Source: CBDCOD01 sp965219665 (GTDB lineage Bacteria; Pseudomonadota; Gammaproteobacteria; CAKMZV01). Taken from it: 64,000 bases of DNA. Positions 1 through 8,534 of the stretch are shown here, one piece after another. The notes beneath the pieces are model-generated. The model did not search any database. It was given only the letters and a program-made list of their open reading frames with translations, and had not been told where the DNA came from. Made by a program: the position numbers and the translations under genes. The stretch lies in contig CBDCOD010000016.1 of the NCBI GenBank assembly GCA_965219665.1, positions 4,697-68,696 of the forward strand, given 5' to 3'. The first letter of the stretch is position 1. The number at the start of each line of letters is the position of its first letter.

Positions 1-1
1 T

Positions 2-2626
2 GTGACGCGCCAGTTGAGTTACAGCATTGGTAATACTCAGTTGGCATTGGATATGGGCGTTTTTATTAACGGTCTGCCCATCGCCACCTTTGAGCTGAAA
101 AATAAGTTGACCAAACAAACTGTGTTTGATGCTGTTGAACAATATAAAAATGACCGCGACTCAAAGGAGATTCTATTCCAGTTCGGTCGTTGTGTGGTGC
201 ACTTTGCCGTGGATGATCATGAAGTACGCATGTGTACCCACCTGAAAGGTAAGAATTCGTGGTTTCTGCCTTTCAACAAAGGGTATAACGACGGTGCAGG
301 CAACCCGCCAAACCCTGCTGGGCTGGCAACAGACTATCTCTGGAAAGAGATTCTGACCAAGAACAGTCTCACCGACATTCTGGAAAACTACGCGCAGATG
401 GTTGAAGAAAAAGATGAGAAAACCGGCAGAAAGAAACAGAAACAGATATTCCCTCGATACCACCAATTGACGGTGGTGCGTAAACTGCTGGCAGACGCCC
501 AGCAAACGGGTGCCAGAAAGCGCTACCTGATTCAACACTCGGCTGGCAGCGGCAAATCTAACTCCATTGCTTGGCTGGCTCATCAGCTGGTGGGGTTGGA
601 AAAAGCGAAGAACGCAGTTTTCGAATCGATCATTGTTGTTACCGACCGGCGTGTTCTGGATAAGCAAATCCGAGACACCATCAAGTCCTTTGCTCAGGTG
701 GGCAATGTGGTGGGGCATGCGGAGCGTTCTGGTGATCTGCGCCGCTTCATCAAAGAAGGCAAGCAGATCATCATTACAACCGTTCAGAAATTCCCTTTCA
801 TTCTGGCGGAGATTGGCGACGATCACAGGCAGAACAAGTTTGCCATCATCATCGATGAAGCTCACTCCAGCCAAGGTGGCCGCACTGCCTCGAAAATGAA
901 TATGGCGTTAGCGTCAAAGATGGAAGAACCAGAGGGTGTAATAGCTGCTGAAGAACAAGCAAAATATCTGAATTTTGAAGAAGAAAGCACTGAAGACAAA
1001 ATCAACGAACTGATGGAGAGTCGGAAAATGCTGACCAACGCGAGCTATTTTGCGTTCACGGCTACTCCGAAAAACAAAACACTGGAAATCTTTGGTGAGC
1101 CTGACCCACAACCGGACGGCAAGGTAAAGCATCATCCTTTCCATAGTTACACCATGAAGCAGGCGATTGATGAGGGGTTTATTCGTGATGTTTTAAAAAA
1201 TTATACACCTGTTAATAGCTACTACAAACTCATCAAGGCAGTTGAAGATGACCCACAATTCGATATAAAGAAAGCACAGAAAAAGCTGCGCAATTATGTG
1301 GAGTCGAACTCTCATGCGATCCATGAAAAAGCGGAGATCATGGTAGATCATTTCCACTCAAAGATCATGGGGCATCGTAAAATTGGTGGACAGGCTCGAG
1401 CGATGGTCATCACCAGCGGGATCATGAGGGCCATTGAATATTTCCACGCAATCAACAAGTATCTGGTTGATAAAAAACTCCCGTATAAAACCATCGTGGC
1501 ATTCTCTGGTGAGCATGAATACGGTGACCAAAAGGTTACTGAGGCAACGCTGAACGGCTTTCCCAGCAACAAGATTGAAAAGCGGATTGCCGAGGACCCA
1601 CACCGCATTCTGATCGTGGCGGACAAGTTTCTCACTGGATATGATGAACCCTTAATGCATACCATGTATGTGGATAAACCTTTAGAAGGTATCAAGGCAG
1701 TTCAATCTTTATCTCGGTTAAATCGTGCGCACCCTCAAAAACGAGACACCTTTGTTTTAGACTTTTATAATGACTCTAAAACCATCCAAGAAGCTTTTTC
1801 TAATTATTACCGCACGACCATACTCAGTGAAGAAACTGATCCCAACAAACTTCATGATCTGAAGTCCAATCTGGATGGCTATCAGGTTTATTCTCCTGAA
1901 CAGATCGACGGTTTGGTTGAACTCTATTTGAATAATGCGGAACGGGAAACACTCGATTCAATTCTGGATGCCTGCGTTGCGGTCTATAACAGCGACCTTG
2001 ATGAAGATGGTCAGGTTGACTTCAAGGGTAAGTCCAAGGCGTTCGTGAGAACATACGGCTTTCTTGCGTCAATTTTGCCATACACCAATGCTGACTGGGA
2101 AAAGCTCTCGATATTCCTGAATTTCCTTATTCCCAAGCTGCCCGCACCCAAAGAAGAGGATCTCTCCAAAGGGATTCTTGAAACGATTGATATGGACAGT
2201 TATCGGGCTGAAGTCCAAGCAAGCATGAATATCGCTCTTGCCGATGACGATGCTGAGCTTGGTGCTGTGCCAACAGCTGGTGTCGGGAGAAAGCCGGAAC
2301 CAGAACTGGATAAGCTCAGCAACATCCTTAAATCTTTTAATGACCTCTTCGGAAACATCGACTGGAAAGACGCCGACAAAATTCTAAAAGTCATTGCTGA
2401 AGAAATCCCCGATAAAGTTGCTGCTAATCCGGCTTATCAAAATGCGATTAAAAATTCCGATAAGCAGAACGCCCGTATTGAGCATGATACAGCACTTGCC
2501 AAGGTCATGATTGATTTGATGGCTGACCATACCGAGTTGTTCAAACAATTCAGCGACAATCCATCTTTCAAAAAATGGCTTGGAGATACCATTTTTAACG
2601 AAACTTATCGATCACCTTCGAGATAA
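2..2626 (+). CDS. hsdR: Type I restriction enzyme R subunit (HsdR), 5'-truncated by window edge
   Basis: This is the motor and nuclease subunit of a type I restriction-modification complex; it translocates and cuts unmethylated DNA together with HsdM and HsdS. The frame is open from the window edge, so the true start lies upstream and the GTG at position 2 is only the first possible codon. Near the visible N-terminus the ATFELKNK segment supplies the E-x-K part of the PD-(D/E)xK nuclease. The SF2 helicase motifs follow: GSGKS (Walker A, about residue 183), IIIDEAHSSQ (DEAH box), FAFTATP (motif III) and QSLSRLNR (motif VI). The C-terminal 250 residues are the usual helical region. hsdM and hsdS are not in the window. 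The gene is followed 2 bp later by a broken HNH gene, so it opens a defence island. Family assignment is firm. Confidence 0.95.
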   Translation: MTRQLSYSIGNTQLALDMGVFINGLPIATFELKNKLTKQTVFDAVEQYKNDRDSKEILFQFGRCVVHFAVDDHEVRMCTHLKGKNSWFLPFNKGYNDGAGNPPNPAGLATDYLWKEILTKNSLTDILENYAQMVEEKDEKTGRKKQKQIFPRYHQLTVVRKLLADAQQTGARKRYLIQHSAGSGKSNSIAWLAHQLVGLEKAKNAVFESIIVVTDRRVLDKQIRDTIKSFAQVGNVVGHAERSGDLRRFIKEGKQIIITTVQKFPFILAEIGDDHRQNKFAIIIDEAHSSQGGRTASKMNMALASKMEEPEGVIAAEEQAKYLNFEEESTEDKINELMESRKMLTNASYFAFTATPKNKTLEIFGEPDPQPDGKVKHHPFHSYTMKQAIDEGFIRDVLKNYTPVNSYYKLIKAVEDDPQFDIKKAQKKLRNYVESNSHAIHEKAEIMVDHFHSKIMGHRKIGGQARAMVITSGIMRAIEYFHAINKYLVDKKLPYKTIVAFSGEHEYGDQKVTEATLNGFPSNKIEKRIAEDPHRILIVADKFLTGYDEPLMHTMYVDKPLEGIKAVQSLSRLNRAHPQKRDTFVLDFYNDSKTIQEAFSNYYRTTILSEETDPNKLHDLKSNLDGYQVYSPEQIDGLVELYLNNAERETLDSILDACVAVYNSDLDEDGQVDFKGKSKAFVRTYGFLASILPYTNADWEKLSIFLNFLIPKLPAPKEEDLSKGILETIDMDSYRAEVQASMNIALADDDAELGAVPTAGVGRKPEPELDKLSNILKSFNDLFGNIDWKDADKILKVIAEEIPDKVAANPAYQNAIKNSDKQNARIEHDTALAKVMIDLMADHTELFKQFSDNPSFKKWLGDTIFNETYRSPSR

Positions 2627-2628
2627 GT

Positions 2629-3354
2629 ATGCCAGCTATAACCCCAGAGATGATTGAAGCGACTTATGCAGCAGCAAGAAGTGTTTATGCCAAAACAACC
2701 ACAAAGAAAGATGCAGTTAATGAAGTCGTGCAAAATGCCGACATGAATCCTTCTTCTGCTAACATATTCATTACTACAGCTGTTAATTTGATAAGTAATG
2801 AATATTACACTAGGACAGTAAATGGAGAAGCTACTGAATATTTTTTAGTGAGAATTCGAAAGGAATACGGTTTTGTAACATATAAAAAAGCTCTGGCTAG
2901 GGTGCGTGAGAATGTTGAACACAATAGCAATCCGCAAAATAATATTAAACAAATTTTGTATCAACATGAACAATGGCTTAAACAACATGAAAAACTCACA
3001 TTACCTGATGAACTGCAATCCGATAAACTTGACAGTTATCCTGAAGGAGCCAAAAAACAAATCACTGTCAATGCTTATGAGCGAAACCCTCAAGCATGAG
3101 AAAAGTGTATTGAGCATTATGGAGTGGACTGTAAGGTGTGCGGTTTTAATTTTGAACAGACTTATGGCGAGATTGGGGAAGGTTATATTCATGTTCATCA
3201 TATCAAACCATTATCAGAAATTCAGGAGGGATATGAAGTTGATCCTATTAACGATTTATTACCAGTATGCCCAAATTGCCATGCGATGTTACATAAGAAA
3301 ACACCTCCTTACACTCCAAAAGAATTAAGAAAAGTTTTAAACAACAATAACTAG
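2629..3354 (+). pseudogene. HNH endonuclease (McrA-like) interrupted by an in-frame TGA
   Basis: Two open segments in the same frame, 2629-3099 and 3100-3354, join into one HNH endonuclease of about 240 aa if the TGA at 3097-3099 is read through. The first part is an unannotated N-terminal domain ending YERNPQA. After the stop the frame continues EKCIEHYGVDCKVCGFNF, then HVHHIKPLSE and LLPVCPNCHAMLH, which are the Cys pair, the HH catalytic core and the C-x2-C/H part of the HNH fold. Relatives as I recall them have Arg at the stop (NPKAR-x-C), so a single CGA to TGA transition explains it. The start is 2 bp after hsdR, which implies co-transcription. The likely role was cleavage of modified or foreign DNA. 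As it stands the protein lacks its catalytic domain, unless translation restarts at the GTG at 3124. Confidence 0.85.
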
Positions 3355-3361
3355 GTTAAAT

Positions 3362-3547
3362 ATGGCACGTATAACAGAACACAAATATAGCATTGTTGAT
3401 GCCTTTAAGGAATGCTTTTATATTGTTCCAGATTATCAGCGTGAATATGTTTGGTGCGAAAAGCAGGTCACTCAGCTTCTGGAGGATATAGACGAGCAAT
3501 TAGACGCTAGCGATAGCGATTATTTTATCGGCACAGTGCTTGGGTAA
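3362..3547 (+). pseudogene. DUF262 (GmrSD-type) protein, N-terminal stub
   Basis: The 61 residues match the opening of DUF262 proteins, the GmrS-like half of GmrSD type IV restriction enzymes. A short lead is followed by VPDYQREYVW, the conserved Q-R-x-Y/F-x-W block, and then QLLEDIDEQL and YFIGTVL. Intact members run several hundred residues. Here the frame stops at TAA just after FIGTVLG, and the DNA that follows is insertion-sequence material. I read this as truncation by a mobile element. The gene lies 7 bp after the broken HNH gene and probably belonged to the same restriction operon. Confidence 0.75.
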
Positions 3548-3612
3548 TACCCCCAATAAATAATCAGTTTTGATGGTAGAAAATTCTATAATGTTTTGAA
3601 AAGGAGTTTTTT

Positions 3613-3750
3613 ATGAAACAATCACGATACACCGATCAGCAGATCGTTAAGATTCTGCAACAAAATGAACAGGGCGTAGCCGTTGCTAATTTATGCAGAG
3701 AACATGGCATGAGTCAGGCTCCGCATTATCAATGCCAGACAGCAACTTGA
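3613..3750 (+). mobile_element. IS3-type transposase OrfA, 5' remnant
   Basis: An ATG preceded by AAGGAG opens a 45-residue frame beginning MKQSRYTDQQIVKILQ and continuing with VAVANLCREHGMS. This is the helix-turn-helix start of IS3-family OrfA (IS407/IS2-like group). The frame then drifts into unrelated residues and stops. OrfB with its DDE domain is absent. The element's left end probably lies near 3540, where the DUF262 frame breaks, but I could not pair terminal inverted repeats. Confidence 0.75.
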
Positions 3751-4476
3751 TGCCCCATCCTGAAATGTTAGGCCTCATCTCAAAAACGAACTCAAAATAC
3801 TTTCAACTCCTCTAACATCAATCAAAATCCTTTGAGCGCACACTCAAAAAATACAAAAATATATTCTGCGCAACAAAAAAAATCTAACCAAAACCACAAA
3901 ATCAAACGCTCTTCTTTTTTGTTACAAAAACATAGCCTCTTATCAAAAGTTTTTGATATTACATGGGCGCGCTTCACAGCAACTAAATATCTTCAATAAT
4001 GCGCATTATTCACAAAAGAAGATGCTAAACAACAGTTCTATCTGAATTGCTTATGAACGAAATGTTAAACTTAAAGTAGATACAAATACCAAAGATGGAA
4101 TGAAAATGCTAAGTATAATACGCATACAAATCCGCACTAAATTCTATCTACAGTATGCTCAGAAAAGAAGCTCTATATAGTCAGTGGCGATCATAGCTCA
4201 GAACAACTCAATGACCGTACCCTAACTCTAGGACAAGACTATACGCATCCGATCAGTAAAAACAAAAAATGTATTCCCCGCTCTCATAAGAAAGCAGTCA
4301 GCCGCATACGGAAAACTAAATATACCAGATCTTGCTAAAAAATACAGGCAAACTATGTACATACCAGATACAGTAAAACTCAACCCCCCAGATAGTTAAA
4401 CTCAACCATGGTCATGATAGTTAAACATAATCTAAAAAATATCCTAAGCCAAACTTAGCAACCCCAACAACGCGGC
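3751..4476. other. Gene-less decayed region
   Basis: About 0.7 kb of AT-rich DNA with no convincing gene on either strand. Short open stretches exist, for example a + frame around 4165-4270 reading YIVSGDHSSEQLNDRTL, but they have no start or recognisable family and look like remains of mobile or accessory genes. A short motif, GATAGTTAAAC, recurs near 4390 and 4420. Confidence 0.5.
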
Positions 4477-4608
4477 ATGGCACGCTACAATCCAAAAGAA
4501 TTTGGCAATTTCCGCCGCTGTGACGCACTTAACAACAAAGACCTAACCATTGGCCTTACTCAATGGATTATCGCCTCGTATGAGGCAAATGAGAGAGGCT
4601 GTGGGTGA
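4477..4608 (+). CDS. Possible 43-aa ORF, unrecognised
   Basis: An ATG-started frame of 43 codons (MARYNPKEFGNFRRC... ending ANERGCG) lies between the decayed IS region and the surface-protein genes. It has a coding-like composition but no clear ribosome binding site and no family I recognise. It could be the first part of a truncated gene. A GGGGC-AAC-GCCCC hairpin lies just downstream, at about 4627-4641. Confidence 0.25.
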   Translation: MARYNPKEFGNFRRCDALNNKDLTIGLTQWIIASYEANERGCG

Positions 4609-4710
4609 TTTCCCTCTGACAGATAAGGGGCAACGCCCCCAGTCCCCATGTGTAATGGTATATCGGAAGTCTTTACCAAACTCGACCCCCAGATATGGAT
4701 TTGATGTTCA

Positions 4711-4842
4711 ATTATGCTATAGGTTTTTTTGAGGGCGGCGCGTTGTATAAGCGCGCACTGTTAGCAGCGCAAGGCTTAATAACAGGAGCCACCAGAGTGT
4801 AGTGTCTATAGGGTGGTTGGTTGCGGACTGTAGGCTACAGCC
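4711..4842. repeat. 132-bp 3'-end repeat, copy 1 (sorting-tag DNA plus flank)
   Basis: This segment is almost base-for-base the same as 8403-8534, with only a few mismatches seen (for example G/C in the GGTTSGTTGC stretch). It contains the last 40 or so codons of the broken surface protein, its stop codon and a few bases beyond. The rest of the two genes is clearly more diverged, which suggests recent duplication or gene conversion of the 3' ends. Confidence 0.85.
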
Positions 4843-7014
4843 GCCACCGCCACCGCCGCCGCTGTCGCCACCGTCACTGCTGTCGCCACCGTCACTGCTG
4901 TCGCCACCGTCACTACTGTCGCCACCGTCACTACTGTCGCCACCGTCACTACTGTCGCCACCGTCACTACTGTCGCCACCATTACCAATGGTTACGGTTA
5001 GGCGTTCAGAAGCAGTAGCCCCTAAGTTGTCTATAGCGCTAACGGTGAGGGTGATTTGTCCGGTGGCAGTACCCGCATTGCTGAGAGTGATGCTATCTGC
5101 TGCCGTACTGACGGATAGCAAGCCCAGCGTATTGCCAGAAACGCTGATAACCACCTGATCGTTGTCATCGGCATCTGCGGCAGTAACGCCAATGGTTTGT
5201 GGGCTGAATCCTGATTGCAGCGATAGGCTATTCTGAGACAAGGTCAAGGTGGGTACGGTATTGCCTGTATTGACTACAATAATTTGGTCGCCTGTGTGGC
5301 TGACAAATACACGGCGCCCATCGGTGGAAATAGCCAGACCGAGTGGCGTTCCTAGGGTCACGCCGAGGAGATCGCTTTCGATTAGGAGGGTGGAGACGGT
5401 GCCGCTGGCATCAATCACGCGCACTGCCTGGTTGGCGGCATCTGCAACAAACAGGGTTCTACCAGCCTGTAATACGTCAAAAGGTCCGTTAAACCTTGCG
5501 GTAGCCGTGCTGCCATCCACAAAGCTGCCGCTGAAACTACCAATACCGCCTGCATAGTTGGAGACGGTGCTGCCATTAGCGTCAATCACGCGGATGAGGT
5601 GATTCCCGTCATCAGCTACGAACAAACGACCATCTGCTGCCAGCGCCAGCCCACGGGGAGTGTTAAAAGCTGCTGTAGCCGTGCTGCCGTTACTAGGAAA
5701 GCTGGAGCCACCACTGCCTGCGTAGGTGGAGACGATGCTGCCATTAGCGTTAATCACGCGGATTATGTGGCCGCTCCTATCACTCACGAACAAGCGACCA
5801 TCTGCTGCCAGTGCCAGTCCAGTGGGATTAGCAAAAGAGGCGGTGGTGGTGCTGCCATCATCACGACCGAAGGCACCACTGCCTGCATAGGTGGAGACGG
5901 TGCTGCCATTAGCGTCAATCACGCGGATGAGGTTATTCTGCTCATCAGCCACGAACAAACGACCATCTGCTGCCAGTGCCAGTCCACGGGGACGAGTAAA
6001 AGAGGCGGTGGTAGTGCTGCCATCAGCACTACCGAAGAAACTGCCTGCATAGGTGGAGACGGTGCTGCCATTAGCATCAATCACGCGGATGACGTCATTT
6101 TCACTATCTGCTACGAACAAACGACCATCTGCGGCGTACGCCAGTCCACGAGGCGTATCAAAGCGGGCGGTGGTGGTGCTGCCGTCATCAGTGCCAGCCG
6201 AATCGCTGCCTGCATAGACGCTGGCTGATTGGGCAAAGCGGCTGATAATATAGCCTCGAATAACGATGGATTGCACACTGCTGGCACCAGAGGAGTCGGT
6301 TGCCGTCACTGAAACAGTGGCTTCCCTGCCAAACGTATCAGGCACATTACTAATGGTGATCAGACCACTGTTCTCATTAATTGTCAGTGTAGCAAAATTG
6401 ACATTGCTTCTGCTAATGCTGTAGGTAATCGCTTGGTCCACGCCAGAGTCGCCATCATCGCTTGCAGTGACGCTGATTTGTAGCGTGTCCGCCCCTTGTT
6501 TGATATTGGCGGTGGTGGTTGATAGGGTAAAGATTGGAGGGTAGTTATCTATTTCTTCTAAGGTAATGGTGGTGGTAGCAGTGGCAGTACCTGCTGCATT
6601 GGATGCTGCTATGGTGAGCGTGTAGGCGCCCGCTTCTCCTTCTGCGGGTGTGGTAGTTAGGGAGATTTCGCCATTGTCTGTGTTGATGGTGAACAAACCG
6701 TTGCCGTTGCCGCCGACAATCGCATAAGTCAGATTGATACCACTGCCAGGGTTTTCTAAGTTATCGGCATCAAAAAAGAGGCTTTGGGTGAAATTGCTCT
6801 GCAGTGCGATTGCCCCTGCTCGTTGTACAGTTCCGCTGAGGCGTGCGCGCGCTTCTTCAATCACGCGAATGCGGTTGTTACTGGAGATGAATAGGCGGCC
6901 ATCGGGGGCAAATACCATGTCACTTATAACTGGTAAAACGTGCGGAATGCACGGGACCGTTGACCAAGCCGGCGGATCCGCCAGCATAGGTAGAGACGGT
7001 GGCGCCATCGGCAC
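4717..7014 (-). CDS. C-terminal 3' portion of the broken surface protein (longest intact frame)
   Basis: This 765-codon frame is the largest readable part of the frameshifted gene. Its first 25 or so codons (MPMAPPSLPM...) are out of frame relative to the family, and genuine sequence starts near ISDMVFAPDGRLF. It contains two cadherin-like modules (with SDDGDSGVDQAITYSIS), then about six NHL blades of the form ADGRLFVADxxNxxIRVIDA with STYAGS between them, and an Ig-like module ending LTVTIGN. A seven-fold GGDSSD linker leads to the tag: a Gly run, GCSLQS, DTTLWWLLLLSLALL and an Arg-Arg end. No signal peptide is attached to this frame, so it would not be exported if translated alone. Confidence 0.7.
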   Translation of the reverse strand: MPMAPPSLPMLADPPAWSTVPCIPHVLPVISDMVFAPDGRLFISSNNRIRVIEEARARLSGTVQRAGAIALQSNFTQSLFFDADNLENPGSGINLTYAIVGGNGNGLFTINTDNGEISLTTTPAEGEAGAYTLTIAASNAAGTATATTTITLEEIDNYPPIFTLSTTTANIKQGADTLQISVTASDDGDSGVDQAITYSISRSNVNFATLTINENSGLITISNVPDTFGREATVSVTATDSSGASSVQSIVIRGYIISRFAQSASVYAGSDSAGTDDGSTTTARFDTPRGLAYAADGRLFVADSENDVIRVIDANGSTVSTYAGSFFGSADGSTTTASFTRPRGLALAADGRLFVADEQNNLIRVIDANGSTVSTYAGSGAFGRDDGSTTTASFANPTGLALAADGRLFVSDRSGHIIRVINANGSIVSTYAGSGGSSFPSNGSTATAAFNTPRGLALAADGRLFVADDGNHLIRVIDANGSTVSNYAGGIGSFSGSFVDGSTATARFNGPFDVLQAGRTLFVADAANQAVRVIDASGTVSTLLIESDLLGVTLGTPLGLAISTDGRRVFVSHTGDQIIVVNTGNTVPTLTLSQNSLSLQSGFSPQTIGVTAADADDNDQVVISVSGNTLGLLSVSTAADSITLSNAGTATGQITLTVSAIDNLGATASERLTVTIGNGGDSSDGGDSSDGGDSSDGGDSSDGGDSSDGGDSSDGGDSGGGGGGGCSLQSATNHPIDTTLWWLLLLSLALLTVRAYTTRRPQKNL
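4863..4970 (-). repeat. Six 18-bp tandem repeats coding for a GGDSSD linker
   Basis: Six consecutive 18-bp units (plus-strand form TGTCGCCACCGTCACTAC, the first two with GC at the end) plus a partial seventh code for Gly-Gly-Asp-Ser-Ser-Asp repeats. They form a flexible acidic linker between the last folded module and the sorting tag. Units differ at one position, so copy number probably varies by slippage, in steps that keep the frame. Confidence 0.9.
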
Positions 7015-7831
7015 TGACTACTCGGATGACATTCTGATTGTCTTGGTCTATAAAAAGCAGGCGGCCATCAGGCGCGAAGGCAACGGTGGTTGGTTGGTTT
7101 AATTGTGCTTCGGTTAGTGCCGCTCCATTGCGCCTACCGTTCTGTGCACCGGTGCCCGCATAGGTGCTGACTTCGGTGCGCGCGGCGTTAATTACACGAA
7201 TACGATGATTGTTAAAAGCATCTGCTATAAACAGGCGGCCATCAGGGGCAGTTGCTATGTCAACCGGAACAGCACCAAAGCGTGCATCTGCAATAGGACC
7301 GTCGGTACTGCCTACGGTTCTCCGTTAACGCCTGCCACAGTAGAGACGGTGGCACCATCTGTGCTGACCATGCGTATAATCGGCTGAGACTTGACTGCCG
7401 ACAAACAAAGCGCCTTCGGCATCAAGAGCGATTCCGCCCAGAACGCTAAAAGTTGCGACAGTGGTGCTGGGCCCATCCGCAGCACCAAATGGACCCGTTC
7501 CTGCATAGACCACACTGTCCTCCATGCTAATGCTACGTATCACATTCGCGCATTGGAATGTCTATGTCTGAAGCCAATACACGCTGCCCATCGTTAGTAA
7601 CAGCCAACCCCCGTGGAGTGAATTGGTTAATACCTGGATTGGCGTTAAAAACAGATAGAGTGGAGCCATTAGCATCAATCACATAAACAGAGTCTGCGCT
7701 ATTATCCGCAATAAACAGGCGGCCATCGGGGGCAACAGCCATGGCGTTCACATCAAATTGCGCAGTGGCGGCGCTGCCGCCTACAAAGGGCCTCTCTACG
7801 CCATTGCCCGCATAGTTACGGACTATGCCGC

Positions 7832-8263
7832 TTACTGCGGCAGTGCGTGGGAGCATCGGTTACTGGGGCGTATGGTTAGGGTGAGGGTTTGGGTAGAGCG
7901 GTTATTGACATTGCCGCCATCGTTCACAGTTACCGTTATGGTGGCTGCGCCAAAAGCATCGTCTATGGTGGTTATGTTGAGTACGCCATTGGTGCTGTTA
8001 ATAGAGAGGGTAGCCGCACCGGTGTTGCGCGGGCTGACGGTGTAGGTGAGGGTTTGGGCTCTGGCGGGGTCGCCATCGTCGCTGCTGGCTATCAGGTTGA
8101 CCACTGTTGTACCAGCGTCCTCATCTAAGGTGATGGCAGTGGTGGTGAGGGTAAAAGTGGGTTGTGCCACACTTATAGTTGACCACGCTGATCCGAGCAG
8201 AGCGGATAGTAGTAAGATTTTTTGTGGCAATGATTGGAGTATGTTTTTAGGTATGATACGCAT
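7832..8263 (-). CDS. N-terminal fragment of the broken surface protein
   Basis: These 143 residues carry a signal peptide (hydrophobic KILLLSALLGSAWSTISVAQ, cleavage likely after SVA) and one complete cadherin-like module (LTLDEDAG-like start, SSDDGDPARAQTLTYTVSP, TVNDGGN). The true frame then shifts to the next one near 7850, and the last dozen residues (SNRCSHALPQ) are off-frame. The ATG lies 17 bp downstream of a ten-fold 10-bp tandem repeat on its own upstream side, which makes repeat-number control of expression conceivable. As it stands the product would be a short secreted fragment without a membrane tag. Confidence 0.6.
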   Translation of the reverse strand: MRIIPKNILQSLPQKILLLSALLGSAWSTISVAQPTFTLTTTAITLDEDAGTTVVNLIASSDDGDPARAQTLTYTVSPRNTGAATLSINSTNGVLNITTIDDAFGAATITVTVNDGGNVNNRSTQTLTLTIRPSNRCSHALPQ

Positions 8264-8280
8264 GGTAAAGCTTTTAATGT

Positions 8281-8380
8281 CCGTTGATGTCCGTTAATGT
8301 CCGTTAATGTCCGTTAATGTCCGTTAATGTCCGTTAATGTCCGTTAATGTCCGTTAATGTCCGTTAATGTCCGTTAATGT
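8281..8380. repeat. Ten 10-bp tandem repeats upstream of the broken surface-protein gene
   Basis: Ten head-to-tail copies of CCGTTAATGT (the first copy has CCGTTGATGT) fill the gap between the two surface-protein genes, 17 bp upstream of the minus-strand ATG at 8263. On the coding strand the unit reads ACATTAACGG. A 10-bp period is close to one helical turn, so each unit would present the same face. Adjacent, ATTATGCTATAGGTTT occurs twice in tandem, at 8383 and 8403. Confidence 0.95.
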
Positions 8381-8402
8381 ATATTATGCTATAGGTTTGT
8401 TC

Positions 8403-8534
8403 ATTATGCTATAGGTTTTTTTGAGGGCGGCGCGTTGTATAAGCGCGCACTGTTAGCAGCGCAAGGCTTAATAACAGGAGCCACCAGAGTGTAGTGTCTA
8501 TAGGGTGGTTCGTTGCGGACTGTAAGCTACAGCC
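8403..8534. repeat. 132-bp 3'-end repeat, copy 2
   Basis: Partner of the repeat at 4711-4842. It spans the stop codon and the sorting-tag codons of the intact 2246-aa gene. The encoded tags are identical from GCSLQSATNHP to the final RRPQKNL in both genes. The DNA identity is much higher than in the neighbouring modules. Confidence 0.85.

Larger units (their letters stand above)
4717..8263 (-). pseudogene. Frameshifted giant NHL/cadherin-like surface protein with C-terminal sorting tag
   Basis: The whole region codes on the minus strand for a paralogue of the 2246-aa protein next door, but the frame changes about five times between 7850 and 6935. The frame runs from 8263 to about 7850, moves to a second frame until about 7540, returns to the first until about 7370, then uses the third to 7315, the first again to about 6940 (ending FTSYK and a stop), and the third to the end. 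In each segment the same NHL phrases appear (APDGRLFIAD, STYAG). The order is signal peptide, cadherin-like module, NHL blades, cadherin-like modules, a second NHL block, an Ig-like module, a GGDSSD linker and the tag. Real decay is likelier than five sequencing errors, but errors cannot be excluded from sequence alone. Confidence 0.8.

Noticed and set aside
173..874. Minus-strand frame of 233 codons opposite hsdR
   Set aside because: hsdR motifs are clear on the plus strand across this stretch; the antisense frame matches nothing.
3097..3099. TGA read as selenocysteine or tryptophan (alternative code)
   Set aside because: The family residue at that place appears to be Arg, many genes here use TGA as a real stop (for example pxpA and the M16 partner), and I saw no hairpin that would stand out as a SECIS element.
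5599..6228. Plus-strand frame of 209 codons opposite the NHL region
   Set aside because: It has repetitive Cys/Ala/Thr-rich composition that mirrors the NHL repeats on the other strand, with no start signal; it is an antisense shadow.
8281..8380. Possible CRISPR array
   Set aside because: The 10-bp units are head-to-tail with no spacers, far shorter than CRISPR repeats, and no cas genes are present.
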